In this document: piece after piece, positions 18,272 to 29,633 of the stretch | Layout of the letters: every line of letters begins with the position of its first letter | How positions within the stretch are numbered: position 1 is the stretch's first letter | Assembly: GCF_018119405.1 (NCBI RefSeq) | Contig: NZ_JAGPWC010000012.1 | Location: 1-64,000, forward strand | DNA length: 64,000 nucleotides | Source of the DNA: Massilia sp. ST3 | GTDB lineage: Bacteria; Pseudomonadota; Gammaproteobacteria; Burkholderiales; Burkholderiaceae_D | Direction of reading: 5' to 3' | Position numbers and translations under genes: made by a program | The notes under the pieces: generated by a model | Told to the model about the DNA's origin: nothing | The model's input: only the letters and a program-made list of their open reading frames with translations | The model's database searches: none

Positions 18272-18298
18272 CCTTCCCACCGTGGGAAGGATTATGCT
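18268..18298 (+). promoter_or_regulatory. CueR/MerR-type promoter of the copper ATPase gene
   Basis: TTGACC and TATGCT are separated by 19 bp, the over-long spacer typical of MerR-family promoters. Across the spacer lies a perfect dyad, CCTTCCCAC-C-GTGGGAAGG (18272-18290), closely matching known CueR operators of copA genes. The promoter overlaps the stop codon of the preceding cyclase gene. No cueR gene is seen in this window. Confidence 0.88.
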
Positions 18299-18325
18299 GT
18301 CCATATGTGATCGAGGAGCAAGCAT

Positions 18326-20773
18326 ATGGACCGCATCCATTCCAGCCATGAAACCACCCTGCGCATCGGCGGCATGACCTGCGCCTCGTGCGTCGCGCGC
18401 GTCGAAAAGGCGCTGCTGGCGGTGCCCGGCGTCGAGCGGGCCAGCGTCAACCTGGCGACCGAGAAGGCCACCGTGCACGGCGCGGCCTCCGCCGCCGACC
18501 TGTCCGGGGCCGTGCGGGTGGCCGGCTACGAGGCTCTGGAGGAAGCGGCCGGCAAGCCCGCGGCTGTTCCTGCGCCGCGGGTCGGACCGCCGTCCTGGTG
18601 GCCGGTGGCCGCCGCCGCGCTGCTGAGCGCGCCGCTGCTGGCGCCGATGCTGGCCCAGCCCTTCGGCCTGGACTGGATGCTGCCCGGCTGGCTGCAGCTG
18701 CTGCTGGCGACCCCGGTGCAGTTCTGGCTCGGCGCGCGTTTCTACCGCGCCGGCTGGAAAGCCCTGCGCGCCTTCAGCGGCAACATGGACCTGCTGGTGG
18801 CGCTCGGCACCAGCGCGGCCTACGGCCTGTCGCTCTACCTGCTGCTGGCGCAGGGCGGTCACGGCCACTTGTATTTCGAATCCTCGGCGGTGGTGATCAC
18901 CCTGGTCCTGCTCGGCAAGTGGCTGGAAGGCCGGGCCAAGCGCCAGACGGTGCATGCGATCGAGGCGCTGGAGGCGCTGCGCAGCAGCGACGCGCTGGTG
19001 CGCCGCGATGGCCGCGATGTGCGGGTGCCGCTGGCGGAGCTGGCCGCGGGCGACCTGATGGTGGTGCTGCCGGGCGAACGGGTGCCGGCCGACGGCGACG
19101 TGCTCGAAGGCGCCAGCCACGTGGACGAGTCGCTCCTGACCGGCGAAAGCCTGCCGGTGGCGAAGCGGCCGGGCGACAAGGCGACCGGCGGCGCCGTCAA
19201 CGGCGAAGGCCTGCTGCTGGTGCGCGCAACCAGAGTGGGCGCGGCGTCGACGCTGTCGCGGATCATCCGCATGGTCGAGGACGCGCAGGCCGTGAAGGCG
19301 CCGATCCAGCGCCTGGTCGACCGCGTCAGCGCCGTGTTCGTGCCGGCCGTGCTGCTGGTTTCGCTGCTGACCCTGCTCGGCTGGGGCCTGGCCACCGGCG
19401 ACTGGCAGGCGGCGCTCCTGAACGCGGTGGCGGTGCAGGTGATCGCCTGTCCCTGCGCCCTGGGCCTGGCCACGCCGACCGCGATCATGGTCGGCACCGG
19501 CGCGGCGGCGCGCCACGGCATCCTGATCAAGGACGCGGAAGCGCTGGAGACGGCGCACGCGCTCGACGTGGTGGTGTTCGACAAGACCGGCACCCTGACC
19601 GAGGGCAAGCCCGCGCTGGTGGCCTTGACGGCGTTCGAGGGCGGGAACGAGGATGAGGCGCTGCGGCTGGCCTGGGCCGTGCAGCAGTACAGCGCCCACC
19701 CGCTGGCGCGCGCCGTGGCCGAAGCCGCGCAGGCGCGCGGGCTGGCGCCGGCGCCGGCCCTGGAGGCGGCGGCGCTGCCAGGGCGGGGCGTGCGCGCCGA
19801 GGTCGACGGCGCCACCGTCTTCCTGGGCAACCGCCGCCTGCTGGAGGAACTGGGCGTGGAGGCAGGCGTGGCGGCGGGGCGGGCGCACGAAAGCGCCGGA
19901 CGCACCGTGTCCTGGCTCCTGGCGCGCCGCGGCGGTACGGTGGAGGTCAAGGGGCTGCTGGCCTTCGGCGACCGCCTCAAGCCGGGCGCGCAGGCGGCGG
20001 TGGCGCGCCTGCGGGACATGGGCGTCGAACCGGCGATGCTGACCGGCGATAACCACGGCGCGGCGCAGGCGGTGGCGGCGCAGCTGGGCATCGCGCGCTT
20101 CCACGCCGAGGTCCTGCCCGAGGACAAGGCGCGCGTGGTGGAACAGCTGCGCCGGGAGGGCCGCAAGGTCGCCATGGTGGGCGACGGCATCAACGATGCG
20201 CCGGCCTTGGCCGCCGCCGACGTCGGCATGGCGATGGCCGGCGGCACCGAGGTGGCCATGCAGACCGCCGGCCTGACCCTGATGCGGGGCGATCCCGGCC
20301 TGGTGCCGGACGCCATCGCGGTGTCGCAGCGCACCTACCGCAAGATCCGCCAGAACCTGGGCTGGGCGTTTGTCTACAACCTGGTCGGGGTGCCGCTGGC
20401 CGCCCTCGGGCTGCTCAATCCCGTGCTGGCCGGCGCCGCCATGGCCCTCAGCTCGGTGAGCGTGGTCGCCAACGCGCTGCTGCTGCGGCGCTGGGCGCCG
20501 GCCGCGCCGACGTATCCAATGATCGCCAACGGGGCCGCCGCGCCCCATCAACCAGGAGGAAGCATGATGTATGAACTGACCGTGGAAGGCATGAGCTGCG
20601 GGCATTGCGTGGGACGGGTCACCAAGTCGGTGCAGGAAGTGGATAGCGAGGCCAAGGTCGCCATCGACCTGCCGAGCAAGAAGGTGCGCATCGACAGCCG
20701 GGCCGAGCTCGAACGCATCGCCGCCGCGATCGACGCCGCCGGCTATCCCGTCAGCGCGCGTTCGGGCGCCTGA
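18326..20773 (+). CDS. copA: Cu(I)-exporting P1B-type ATPase with a C-terminal CopZ-like domain
   Basis: An 815-residue inner-membrane copper exporter. Order: N-terminal heavy-metal-associated domain with GMTCASC (Cys19, Cys22), membrane helices, TGES actuator loop, CPC metal site in helix 6 (Cys375-Pro-Cys377), phosphorylation motif DKTGT (Asp419), GDGINDAP hinge, and last helices to about residue 735. A normal CopA ends there. Here the frame runs on through a short linker into a complete second metal-binding domain (GMSCGHC, Cys758/Cys761). An AGGAGG site and ATG pair sit exactly at the junction. GAGGAGC precedes the main ATG, and a CueR-type promoter precedes that. Confidence 0.95.
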   Translation: MDRIHSSHETTLRIGGMTCASCVARVEKALLAVPGVERASVNLATEKATVHGAASAADLSGAVRVAGYEALEEAAGKPAAVPAPRVGPPSWWPVAAAALLSAPLLAPMLAQPFGLDWMLPGWLQLLLATPVQFWLGARFYRAGWKALRAFSGNMDLLVALGTSAAYGLSLYLLLAQGGHGHLYFESSAVVITLVLLGKWLEGRAKRQTVHAIEALEALRSSDALVRRDGRDVRVPLAELAAGDLMVVLPGERVPADGDVLEGASHVDESLLTGESLPVAKRPGDKATGGAVNGEGLLLVRATRVGAASTLSRIIRMVEDAQAVKAPIQRLVDRVSAVFVPAVLLVSLLTLLGWGLATGDWQAALLNAVAVQVIACPCALGLATPTAIMVGTGAAARHGILIKDAEALETAHALDVVVFDKTGTLTEGKPALVALTAFEGGNEDEALRLAWAVQQYSAHPLARAVAEAAQARGLAPAPALEAAALPGRGVRAEVDGATVFLGNRRLLEELGVEAGVAAGRAHESAGRTVSWLLARRGGTVEVKGLLAFGDRLKPGAQAAVARLRDMGVEPAMLTGDNHGAAQAVAAQLGIARFHAEVLPEDKARVVEQLRREGRKVAMVGDGINDAPALAAADVGMAMAGGTEVAMQTAGLTLMRGDPGLVPDAIAVSQRTYRKIRQNLGWAFVYNLVGVPLAALGLLNPVLAGAAMALSSVSVVANALLLRRWAPAAPTYPMIANGAAAPHQPGGSMMYELTVEGMSCGHCVGRVTKSVQEVDSEAKVAIDLPSKKVRIDSRAELERIAAAIDAAGYPVSARSGA
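20567..20773 (+). CDS. Possible internally initiated CopZ-like copper chaperone
   Basis: The last 68 codons of the copper ATPase frame form a free-standing-sized CopZ (usual length 64-70). AGGAGG at 20554-20559 lies seven bases before the ATG at 20567 (another ATG is at 20564), as good a ribosome-binding site as any in the window. The domain has the GMSCGHC copper site and the expected beta-alpha-beta-beta-alpha-beta pattern. Either a separate copZ was fused to copA by stop-codon loss and kept its start, or both the long protein and the short chaperone are made. E. coli copA makes both products by frameshifting; this would be a different route. Confidence 0.45.
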   Translation: MYELTVEGMSCGHCVGRVTKSVQEVDSEAKVAIDLPSKKVRIDSRAELERIAAAIDAAGYPVSARSGA

Positions 20774-20919
20774 TGCGATAGCGATATCAGGTTAAAAAAT
20801 CTGTACCGATGGTATCTATTACGTTATATTTTGTTAGAAATTGGACAATGCAGGGCCGTATGACGCGCTGAACCGCTACGCTTTTCCGCCGGATTTTCCG
20901 ACTTGCCCCCGGCGGCTTC

Positions 20920-23703
<2,784 letters not shown>

Positions 23704-23816
23704 CGGGAGGAGTGCGGCGCGCCCGCAACACGGAGCCTGGCATGCGAGCCGGATGATTGCATGTTTGCTAAGCTGCTGCTAGCATCCCATGCAGACCAAC
23801 CTCCAGGAAGCCCGCC

Positions 23817-24218
23817 GTGGAATTGCTGACCCGCCTGTTCGCGCCGCGCCGCCGCAAGACCCGGCAAGAGGTGGCTGGGCGCGCTACGGAGGTGGCCCAG
23901 CAGGTCTTGTCCGACATCGGCATCGACCGCTTCCTGAACGGGACGATCCTGCTCGACCGCCAGTTCCGGCTGCGCTTCTTTTCCTCCACGCCGCCTTCCT
24001 CCGGGAGCGCCCTGGCCGCCATCGCCGTGCGCGACTTGCCGGAAGCCCTGATCCTGCGCGCCTATGTCGACGACGCCGGCCTGGACGCCGCCACCGTGCG
24101 CCGCCACGCGCCGCTGCTGGCCGATGGCCTGATGCGCGAACTCCTGGCGCGGGCCCCGGAACTGCGCGCACTGCCGCTCAACGACGCCCTGCGCGACCGC
24201 CGCCTGTCGGTCCGCTGA
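23817..24218 (+). CDS. Hypothetical protein
   Basis: 133 residues beginning with GTG and preceded by AGGAAG at a suitable distance. The start MELLTRLFAPRRRKTRQE is very basic; the remainder is a mix of helices and strands with no motif I recognise, no signal peptide and no membrane segment. Codon use is like its neighbours, and third positions are strongly GC. It lies alone between the hybrid kinase and the acetyltransferase gene on the same strand. Confidence 0.6.
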   Translation: MELLTRLFAPRRRKTRQEVAGRATEVAQQVLSDIGIDRFLNGTILLDRQFRLRFFSSTPPSSGSALAAIAVRDLPEALILRAYVDDAGLDAATVRRHAPLLADGLMRELLARAPELRALPLNDALRDRRLSVR

Positions 24219-24316
24219 ACCGGCGCGCCGCCACCCGTCCGCCAGTCCTGTGCGCGTCGCCGCGCGCAGGGGCGCTATGCTAGCTCCAGTTCTCGCCATC
24301 CAGGAAAGGAGCGTCC

Positions 24317-24367
24317 ATGCCGCCGGCCCCGCCTTGCCCCGCCGTTCCGGGCGCCCCTGCCAGATGA
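24317..24367 (+). CDS. Possible 16-residue Pro-rich leader peptide upstream of pat
   Basis: ATG at 24317 is preceded by AGGAAAGGAG, far stronger than anything before the next gene. It encodes 16 residues, MPPAPPCPAVPGAPAR, seven of them Pro. Its TGA overlaps the ATG of the acetyltransferase gene (ATGA), so ribosomes ending here would restart on the main gene. Pro-rich runs slow ribosomes without EF-P. It may be a coupling device or regulatory leader; a chance frame cannot be excluded. Confidence 0.4.
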   Translation: MPPAPPCPAVPGAPAR

Positions 24368-27063
24368 GCGTCCGCAACCTGAATCGTTTGTTCGCGCCGC
24401 GTTCGGTCGCCCTGGTGGGTGCCTCCGAGCGCCCCGGCAGCCTGGGCGCGACCCTGCTGCGCAACCTGCAGGAGGGCGGCTTTCGCGGCCAGCTTTACGC
24501 GGTCAACCCTAAATACGAGCAGCTGGCCGGCCGGCGCTGCTACGCCGGTGTCGGCGAGCTGCCGGAGGCGCCGGACCTGGCCGTGATCTGCACGCCGCCG
24601 GCCACCATTCCCCAGCTGGTGCGCCAGCTGGGCGAGCTGGGTACCCGCGCTGCGGTGGTCCTCAGCACGCCCGCGCCCGCAGCCGACGGCAAGGAGGCGC
24701 ACGGCCGCAGCCTGCGCCAGGCCAGCCTGGACGCCGCCCATCCTTATCTGCTGCGCCTGCTGGGACCGGACAGCGCCGGCCTCCTGATTCCCGGCCTGGG
24801 CCTGAACGCCAGCGTGGCCCACAGCGGCGCGCTGCCCGGGCGCATCGCTTTCGTGTCGCAATCCGGCTCGCTCATGACCGGGGTGCTTGACTGGGCGCGT
24901 ACGCGCGGCATCGGCTTTTCGAGCTTCGTGTCCCTGGGCGACTCGAGCGACGTCGACCTGGGCGACACGCTCGACTACCTGGCCAGCGACGGCGCGACCA
25001 CCGCCATCCTGCTGTATGTCGAGGACCTGCGCTATGCGCGCAAGTTCATGTCGGCCGCGCGCGCGGCGGCGCGCAGCAAGCCGGTGCTGGTGCTGAAGGC
25101 GCACCGCGAGGGCGGGCGCGCGGGGCGCCGGGAGACCATCCCCGCGGCCAGCGAGAGCGGGGCGCTGGCCGGCGCCGACGAGGTGTTCGGCGCCGCCATC
25201 CGCCGCGCCGGCATGCTGCGCGTGTACACCACCGAGCAGCTGTTCGCGGCGGTCGAGACCCTGGCCTATGCCCGGCCGCTGCACGGCGAGCGGCTGGCCA
25301 TCCTCAGCAACGGCGAAGGCCCGGGCGTGCTGGCCCTGGACGCGCTGGACTACGGCGAAGGCGTGGCCGCCAGCCTGGCGCCGGAGACGCTGGCGCGGCT
25401 CGACGCGCTGCTGCCCGCGGGCTGGGGCGGCGGCAATCCGGTCAAGCTGTCGGGCGGGGCGCCGCCCGAGCGCTACCGGCAGGCCCTCGAGGTCCTGCTG
25501 CAGGATCCGCAGGCCGATGCGGTGCTGGTGATCCATTCGCCCACCGCCACCGCCGACAGCCGCGAGGTGGCCGAAGCCGTCGCCTCGGTGGCGCGCGGCG
25601 CCTCGCGCACCGTGCTTTCGTGCTGGCTGGGCGGGGCCTCGGTGGCGGAGGCGCGCGCCATCGCGGCCGGCGCCCGCATCCCGGCCTACCGCACCCCCGA
25701 GGACGCCGTGGGCGGCTTCCTGCAGCTGGTGAACTACCGCCGCAACCAGAACCTCCTGATGCAGGTGCCGCCCTCGATGACCGGCACCGTGGCCCCGGAC
25801 CGGGGCGCGGCGCGCGCGCTGGTGCGCGAAGCCATTGCCGCCGGACGCCACCTGCTGTCCGACCCCGAGACCAAGGCCATCCTGCGCGCCTACGGCATGG
25901 CGCTGGTCGAGACCCGGGCCGCGCGCGACGCCGACGAGGCGGCCGCTTCCGCGCGGGCCCTCGGCTTCCCGGTGGCGCTCAAGATCCTCACCCCCGACGT
26001 GATGCACAAGTCCGACTTCGGCGGCGTTGCGCTCGACCTCGACTCGGAGGACGCGGTGCGCGCCGCCGCCCAGCGCATGCGGCGCCGGCTGGGCGAGGTC
26101 TTCCCGCGGGCGCGCTTCGAAGGCTATTCGGTGCAGGCCATGTGCCGCCGCTCGCACGCGCACGAACTGATCGTGGGCGCGGCCCTCGACCCGGTATTCG
26201 GTCCGGTAATCGTGTTCGGGCAGGGCGGGGTGGCGGTGGAAGTGACCGGCGACCATTCGGTCGGCCTGCCGCCCCTGAACCTGGTGCTGGCGCGCGACCT
26301 GGTCGACCGCACGCGGGTGGCGCGCCTGCTGGCCGGCTACCGCAACCGCCCGCCGGCCAACCTGGACGCCATCCTGGCGGCCCTGATCCAGGTCTCGCGC
26401 CTGGTCTCCGACATCCCCGAGATCGTCGAGCTGGACATCAATCCCCTGGTGGCCGACAGCAAGGGCGCAGTAGTGCTGGACGCGCGCATGCGCCTGGCCA
26501 TGGCCGACCGCTCGGGCAGCACCCTGGACCGCCTGGCGATCCGGCCCTATCCGCGCGAGCTGGAGGAAACCATAGACTGGCAGGGCGGACGCCTGCTGCT
26601 GCGGCCGATCCGTCCCGAGGACGGCCCCGCCCACCTGGCCTTCTTCGACGCCTTGAGTCCGGACGACATCCGCTACCGCATGTTCGTGCGCATCCGCGAG
26701 CTCCAGCCTTCGCAGCTGGCGCGCTTCACCCAGATCGACTACGACCGCGAGATGGCCTTCATCGCCACGCGGCCGAATGCCGAGGGCGTGGCCGAGACGC
26801 TGGCCGTGGGACGGGTGGTGGCGGACCCGGACAACGTCAGTGCCGAGTTCGCGGTCACGGTGCGCTCGGACCTGAAGGGCATGGGGCTGGGGCGCATCAT
26901 GATGGAAAAGCTGATCGCCTACTGCCGCCTGCGCGGCACCCGCGAGATCGTGGGCGAGGCGCTGCCGCAGAATTCACGTATTGTGGCGATGGTGAAGAAG
27001 CTGGGGTTCGAGGTGAAGATCGGGGAGGAGGGGATCAGGCAGATGCGATTGGTGTTGCGGTAA
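24364..27063 (+). CDS. Pat-type protein lysine acetyltransferase (acyl-CoA synthetase-like/GNAT fusion)
   Basis: 899 residues with the layout of Salmonella Pat / E. coli PatZ: a CoA-binding Rossmann domain (LFAPRSVALVGAS near residue 10), the ligase-CoA domains, an ATP-grasp domain (about 475-700, KSDFGGVALDL) and a C-terminal GNAT acetyltransferase (about 735-895, with GMGLGRIMMEKLI for acetyl-CoA). In active ADP-forming synthetases the SHTGAL motif holds the phosphorylated His; here it reads SESGAL (Glu264), so the synthetase half should be only regulatory. Pat acetylates and shuts off acetyl-CoA synthetase. The start was chosen because homologues begin at this point; a leader ORF overlaps it. 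Confidence 0.88.
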   Translation: MSVRNLNRLFAPRSVALVGASERPGSLGATLLRNLQEGGFRGQLYAVNPKYEQLAGRRCYAGVGELPEAPDLAVICTPPATIPQLVRQLGELGTRAAVVLSTPAPAADGKEAHGRSLRQASLDAAHPYLLRLLGPDSAGLLIPGLGLNASVAHSGALPGRIAFVSQSGSLMTGVLDWARTRGIGFSSFVSLGDSSDVDLGDTLDYLASDGATTAILLYVEDLRYARKFMSAARAAARSKPVLVLKAHREGGRAGRRETIPAASESGALAGADEVFGAAIRRAGMLRVYTTEQLFAAVETLAYARPLHGERLAILSNGEGPGVLALDALDYGEGVAASLAPETLARLDALLPAGWGGGNPVKLSGGAPPERYRQALEVLLQDPQADAVLVIHSPTATADSREVAEAVASVARGASRTVLSCWLGGASVAEARAIAAGARIPAYRTPEDAVGGFLQLVNYRRNQNLLMQVPPSMTGTVAPDRGAARALVREAIAAGRHLLSDPETKAILRAYGMALVETRAARDADEAAASARALGFPVALKILTPDVMHKSDFGGVALDLDSEDAVRAAAQRMRRRLGEVFPRARFEGYSVQAMCRRSHAHELIVGAALDPVFGPVIVFGQGGVAVEVTGDHSVGLPPLNLVLARDLVDRTRVARLLAGYRNRPPANLDAILAALIQVSRLVSDIPEIVELDINPLVADSKGAVVLDARMRLAMADRSGSTLDRLAIRPYPRELEETIDWQGGRLLLRPIRPEDGPAHLAFFDALSPDDIRYRMFVRIRELQPSQLARFTQIDYDREMAFIATRPNAEGVAETLAVGRVVADPDNVSAEFAVTVRSDLKGMGLGRIMMEKLIAYCRLRGTREIVGEALPQNSRIVAMVKKLGFEVKIGEEGIRQMRLVLR

Positions 27064-27096
27064 GGTCGGCGTCGCTAAATTTACCGTTAGTTTCAA

Positions 27097-27188
27097 GACC
27101 GTCGTTCCGGCGAAGGCCGGAACCTAAGCTCTGCATGCGCTAACGCGACGCAACGAACTTGGGCCCTGCCTTCGCCGGGGTGACGGTC
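27097..27188. repeat. Terminal-inverted-repeat element, copy 1
   Basis: 92 bp starting GACCGTCGTTCCGGCGAAGGC and ending with its near-perfect inverted copy (GCCTTCGCCGG ... GACGGTC); about 18 of 21 positions pair. It contains AACGAACTTGGG, also present in the copy at 59.6 kb. It occupies most of the 200 bp gap between pat and the DUF817 gene and encodes nothing. Confidence 0.75.
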
Positions 27189-27264
27189 TTGGGGGTAACG
27201 GTGCTATTTGCGCCAAGCTTGCTGGATGCTATCCTGACTCCTGTTCGACAACCGGATCGACCCA

Positions 27265-28107
27265 ATGCTCACCGCGATCGACAACTACCTGATGGACAGC
27301 CGCCCGCGGCGCATCGAAAGCCTGCGCCGCTGGGCCGTGGAGTTCCTCTACTTCGGCATCAAGGAAGCGCGCGCCTGCCTGTTCGTCGGCGTGTTCCTGT
27401 TCGCCATGCTGCTGACGCCGCGCGCCGGCGTGCTCGGCATCCCGCGCTACGACGTGCTCCTGATCGTGGCCATCGGCCTGCAGCTGTGGATGGTCTGGGC
27501 CAGGCTGGAAACCTGGGACGAGCTGAAGGCGGTCTGCCTGTTCCACCTGGTCGGCTTCGCGCTGGAAGCCTTCAAGGTCTCGTCCAGCATCCAGTCCTGG
27601 AGCTATCCCGACTTCGCCTATACCAAGATCTTCGGGGTGCCGCTGTTCTCCGGCTTCATGTACGCGACCATCGGCAGCTACATGATCCAGTCCTGGCGCC
27701 TGCTCGACCTGCGCGTGCGCCACCACCCGCCGTACTGGATGGCGGCCACCATCGCGGTCCTGATCTACGCCAACTTCTTCACTCACCACTACATCGGCGA
27801 CTACCGCTGGTACCTGGCCGCCTGCGCCCTGGGCCTGTACTCGCGCACCATGGTCACTTTCCGGCCGCTGGACCGCGACCGCCAGATGCCGCTGCTGCTG
27901 GCCTTCGTGCTGATCGGCTTCTTCATCTGGCTGGCCGAGAACATCGGCACCTTCTGGGGCGTGTGGCGCTACCCGAACCAGCTGGGCGCCTGGTCGGTGG
28001 TCCACCTGAGCAAGTGGAGCTCGTGGTCGCTGCTGGTGATCATGACCTTCACCATCGTGGCCAGCCTCAAGCACATCAAGGAAAAGATCCACGTGCCCGA
28101 GGCCTGA
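27265..28107 (+). CDS. DUF817 integral membrane protein
   Basis: 280 residues, rich in tryptophan and tyrosine, with about eight hydrophobic helices. Motifs LRRWAVEFLYFGIKEARACLFVG, WSYPDFAYTKIFGVPLFSGFMYATIGSY and FIWLAENIGTFWGVWRYPNQ are those of the DUF817 family. No biochemical role is known to me. It stands alone and ends three bases before the convergent rhlE gene. Confidence 0.85.
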   Translation: MLTAIDNYLMDSRPRRIESLRRWAVEFLYFGIKEARACLFVGVFLFAMLLTPRAGVLGIPRYDVLLIVAIGLQLWMVWARLETWDELKAVCLFHLVGFALEAFKVSSSIQSWSYPDFAYTKIFGVPLFSGFMYATIGSYMIQSWRLLDLRVRHHPPYWMAATIAVLIYANFFTHHYIGDYRWYLAACALGLYSRTMVTFRPLDRDRQMPLLLAFVLIGFFIWLAENIGTFWGVWRYPNQLGAWSVVHLSKWSSWSLLVIMTFTIVASLKHIKEKIHVPEA

Positions 28108-28110
28108 TGC

Positions 28111-29358
28111 CTAGCGGCGGAAGCGCACGTCCTCGCTGACCACGGGGGCGTCGCCCTTGGGTTTCTTCGGCTTCTTGGGCTTCTTGACGATCTGGCCGCC
28201 GGCCGCCGTCTCGGGCACGCGGTGGTCCGGCGCGAAGCCGGCTTCCTCGACCCGCCTGATCAGCTGTCCCGTGAGCAGCTCGATCGCGGCGAGCTGCTCG
28301 ACCTCGTCCGCGCAGACCAGCGACACCGCTTCGCCCGAGGCGCCAGCGCGGCCGGTGCGCCCGGTGCGGTGGACGTAGTCCTCGGCCACGATCGGCAGGT
28401 CGACGTTGACCACGGCCGGCAAGTCGTCGATGTCGAGGCCGCGCGCGGCCACGTCGGTCGCCACCAGCACCCTGACTTCGCCGGCCTTGAAGCGCTCCAG
28501 CGCGCGCAGGCGCGCCGGCTGCGGCTTGTCGCCGTGGATGGCGTCGGCGTCGATGCGCTTGGCATGCAGCAGGCCGACCAGCTCGTCCACGCCCTTGCGG
28601 GTCTTGGCGAAGGCCAGTACCTGGGGCCAGGCATGCTGCTTGAGCAGGTGGATGAAGAGTTCGGCCTTGCGCTTCTTGTCGACCGGCACCAGCCACTGCT
28701 TGACGGCGCTGGCCGTGGTGTTGCGCGGCGTGGCTTCGATGCGCACCGGTTCGCGCAGCAGGCGGTTGGCCATGGCGCGGATCGGGTCGGAGAAGGTGGC
28801 CGAGAACAGCAGGGTCTGGCGCTTCTTGGGCAGCACCGCGAACAGCTGGTCGAGTTCCTTGGAAAAGCCGAGGTCGAGCATGCGGTCGGCCTCGTCCAGC
28901 ACCAGCACCTTGACTTCGTTGAAGCGCACGGCGTTCTGGCGGTGCAGGTCGAGCAGGCGGCCCGGGGTCGCCACCAGCACGTCGATGCCCTTGCGCAGCG
29001 CCATCATCTGCGGGTTGATGCTGACCCCGCCGTAGGCGGCCAGCGAGCGCAGCTCCAGGCCTTGCGCATAGGTGCGCACGCTCTCGTGCACCTGCTCGGC
29101 CAGTTCGCGGGTCGGCACCAGGATCAGGGCGCGCGCGGCGTTGCTGGACACCTTGCCCGAACTCTTGACCAGGCGCTGCAGCAGTGGCAGGGTGAAGCCG
29201 GCGGTCTTGCCGGTTCCGGTCTGGGCGGCCGCCATCACGTCCTTTCCGGCCAGCACGGCGGGGATGGCTTGCTGCTGGACGGCGGTCGGAGTGTGGTAGG
29301 CGAGGGTGTCGAGGGTGGCGAGGATCTGGTCGATCAGGCCCAGGGATGCGAACGACAT
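28111..29358 (-). CDS. rhlE: DEAD-box ATP-dependent RNA helicase (RhlE type)
   Basis: 415 residues with the full helicase core: the Q motif (TAVQQQAIP), motif I AQTGTGKT (residues 45-52), PTRELAEQ, TPGRLLDL, DEAD at motif II (VLDEADRM), SAT, and C-terminal ARGLDID and HRTGRTGR. RhlE proteins remodel ribosomal and other RNA. The tail is short and lysine-rich (KKPKKPKKPKG), as is usual for RNA contact. AAGG precedes the ATG. Confidence 0.93.
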   Translation of the reverse strand: MSFASLGLIDQILATLDTLAYHTPTAVQQQAIPAVLAGKDVMAAAQTGTGKTAGFTLPLLQRLVKSSGKVSSNAARALILVPTRELAEQVHESVRTYAQGLELRSLAAYGGVSINPQMMALRKGIDVLVATPGRLLDLHRQNAVRFNEVKVLVLDEADRMLDLGFSKELDQLFAVLPKKRQTLLFSATFSDPIRAMANRLLREPVRIEATPRNTTASAVKQWLVPVDKKRKAELFIHLLKQHAWPQVLAFAKTRKGVDELVGLLHAKRIDADAIHGDKPQPARLRALERFKAGEVRVLVATDVAARGLDIDDLPAVVNVDLPIVAEDYVHRTGRTGRAGASGEAVSLVCADEVEQLAAIELLTGQLIRRVEEAGFAPDHRVPETAAGGQIVKKPKKPKKPKGDAPVVSEDVRFRR

Positions 29359-29441
29359 GGAGGGAAACCTTGCGGCTGAAAAATGAACAAGCCGTAGTTT
29401 ACCCTGCCGCGCCCCGCAACGCGACGTTTGCGGGCGGCGGT

Positions 29442-29567
29442 TCAGTGCAGGGCGACCAGCACCGACAGGTCGGCGATGGGCTTGACGGGCTCGTTATGCT
29501 GGCGGCAGCCGGACAGGGACAGGCAGACGACGGCCAGGACGATGCTCAGGATATGGCGAGCTTGCAT
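29442..29567 (-). CDS. Very small lipoprotein (41 residues)
   Basis: Starts with MQARHILSIVLAVVCLSLSGC: positively charged N-region, hydrophobic core and a lipobox LSGC with Cys21, so signal peptidase II would leave a lipidated mature peptide of only 21 residues (ending VLVALH). GGAGGGC sits eight bases before the ATG. Such tiny lipoproteins resemble entericidin/LptM-type envelope peptides in size, but sequence identity cannot be claimed. It lies between the OMP gene and rhlE, all on the minus strand. Confidence 0.65.
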   Translation of the reverse strand: MQARHILSIVLAVVCLSLSGCRQHNEPVKPIADLSVLVALH

Positions 29568-29633
29568 GATGGTGCCCTCCGAGGAATGGCTCCATCATAC
29601 GCTTTCGCCACAGGTATGCATGAAAAGTTCGAT

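Noticed and set aside
16277-20605. A 1442-codon open frame antisense to the cyclase and copper ATPase genes
   Set aside because: It mirrors two well-recognised genes on the other strand; its residues (many His, Gln, Arg, Gly) are those of a GC-rich antisense frame and it has no domain.
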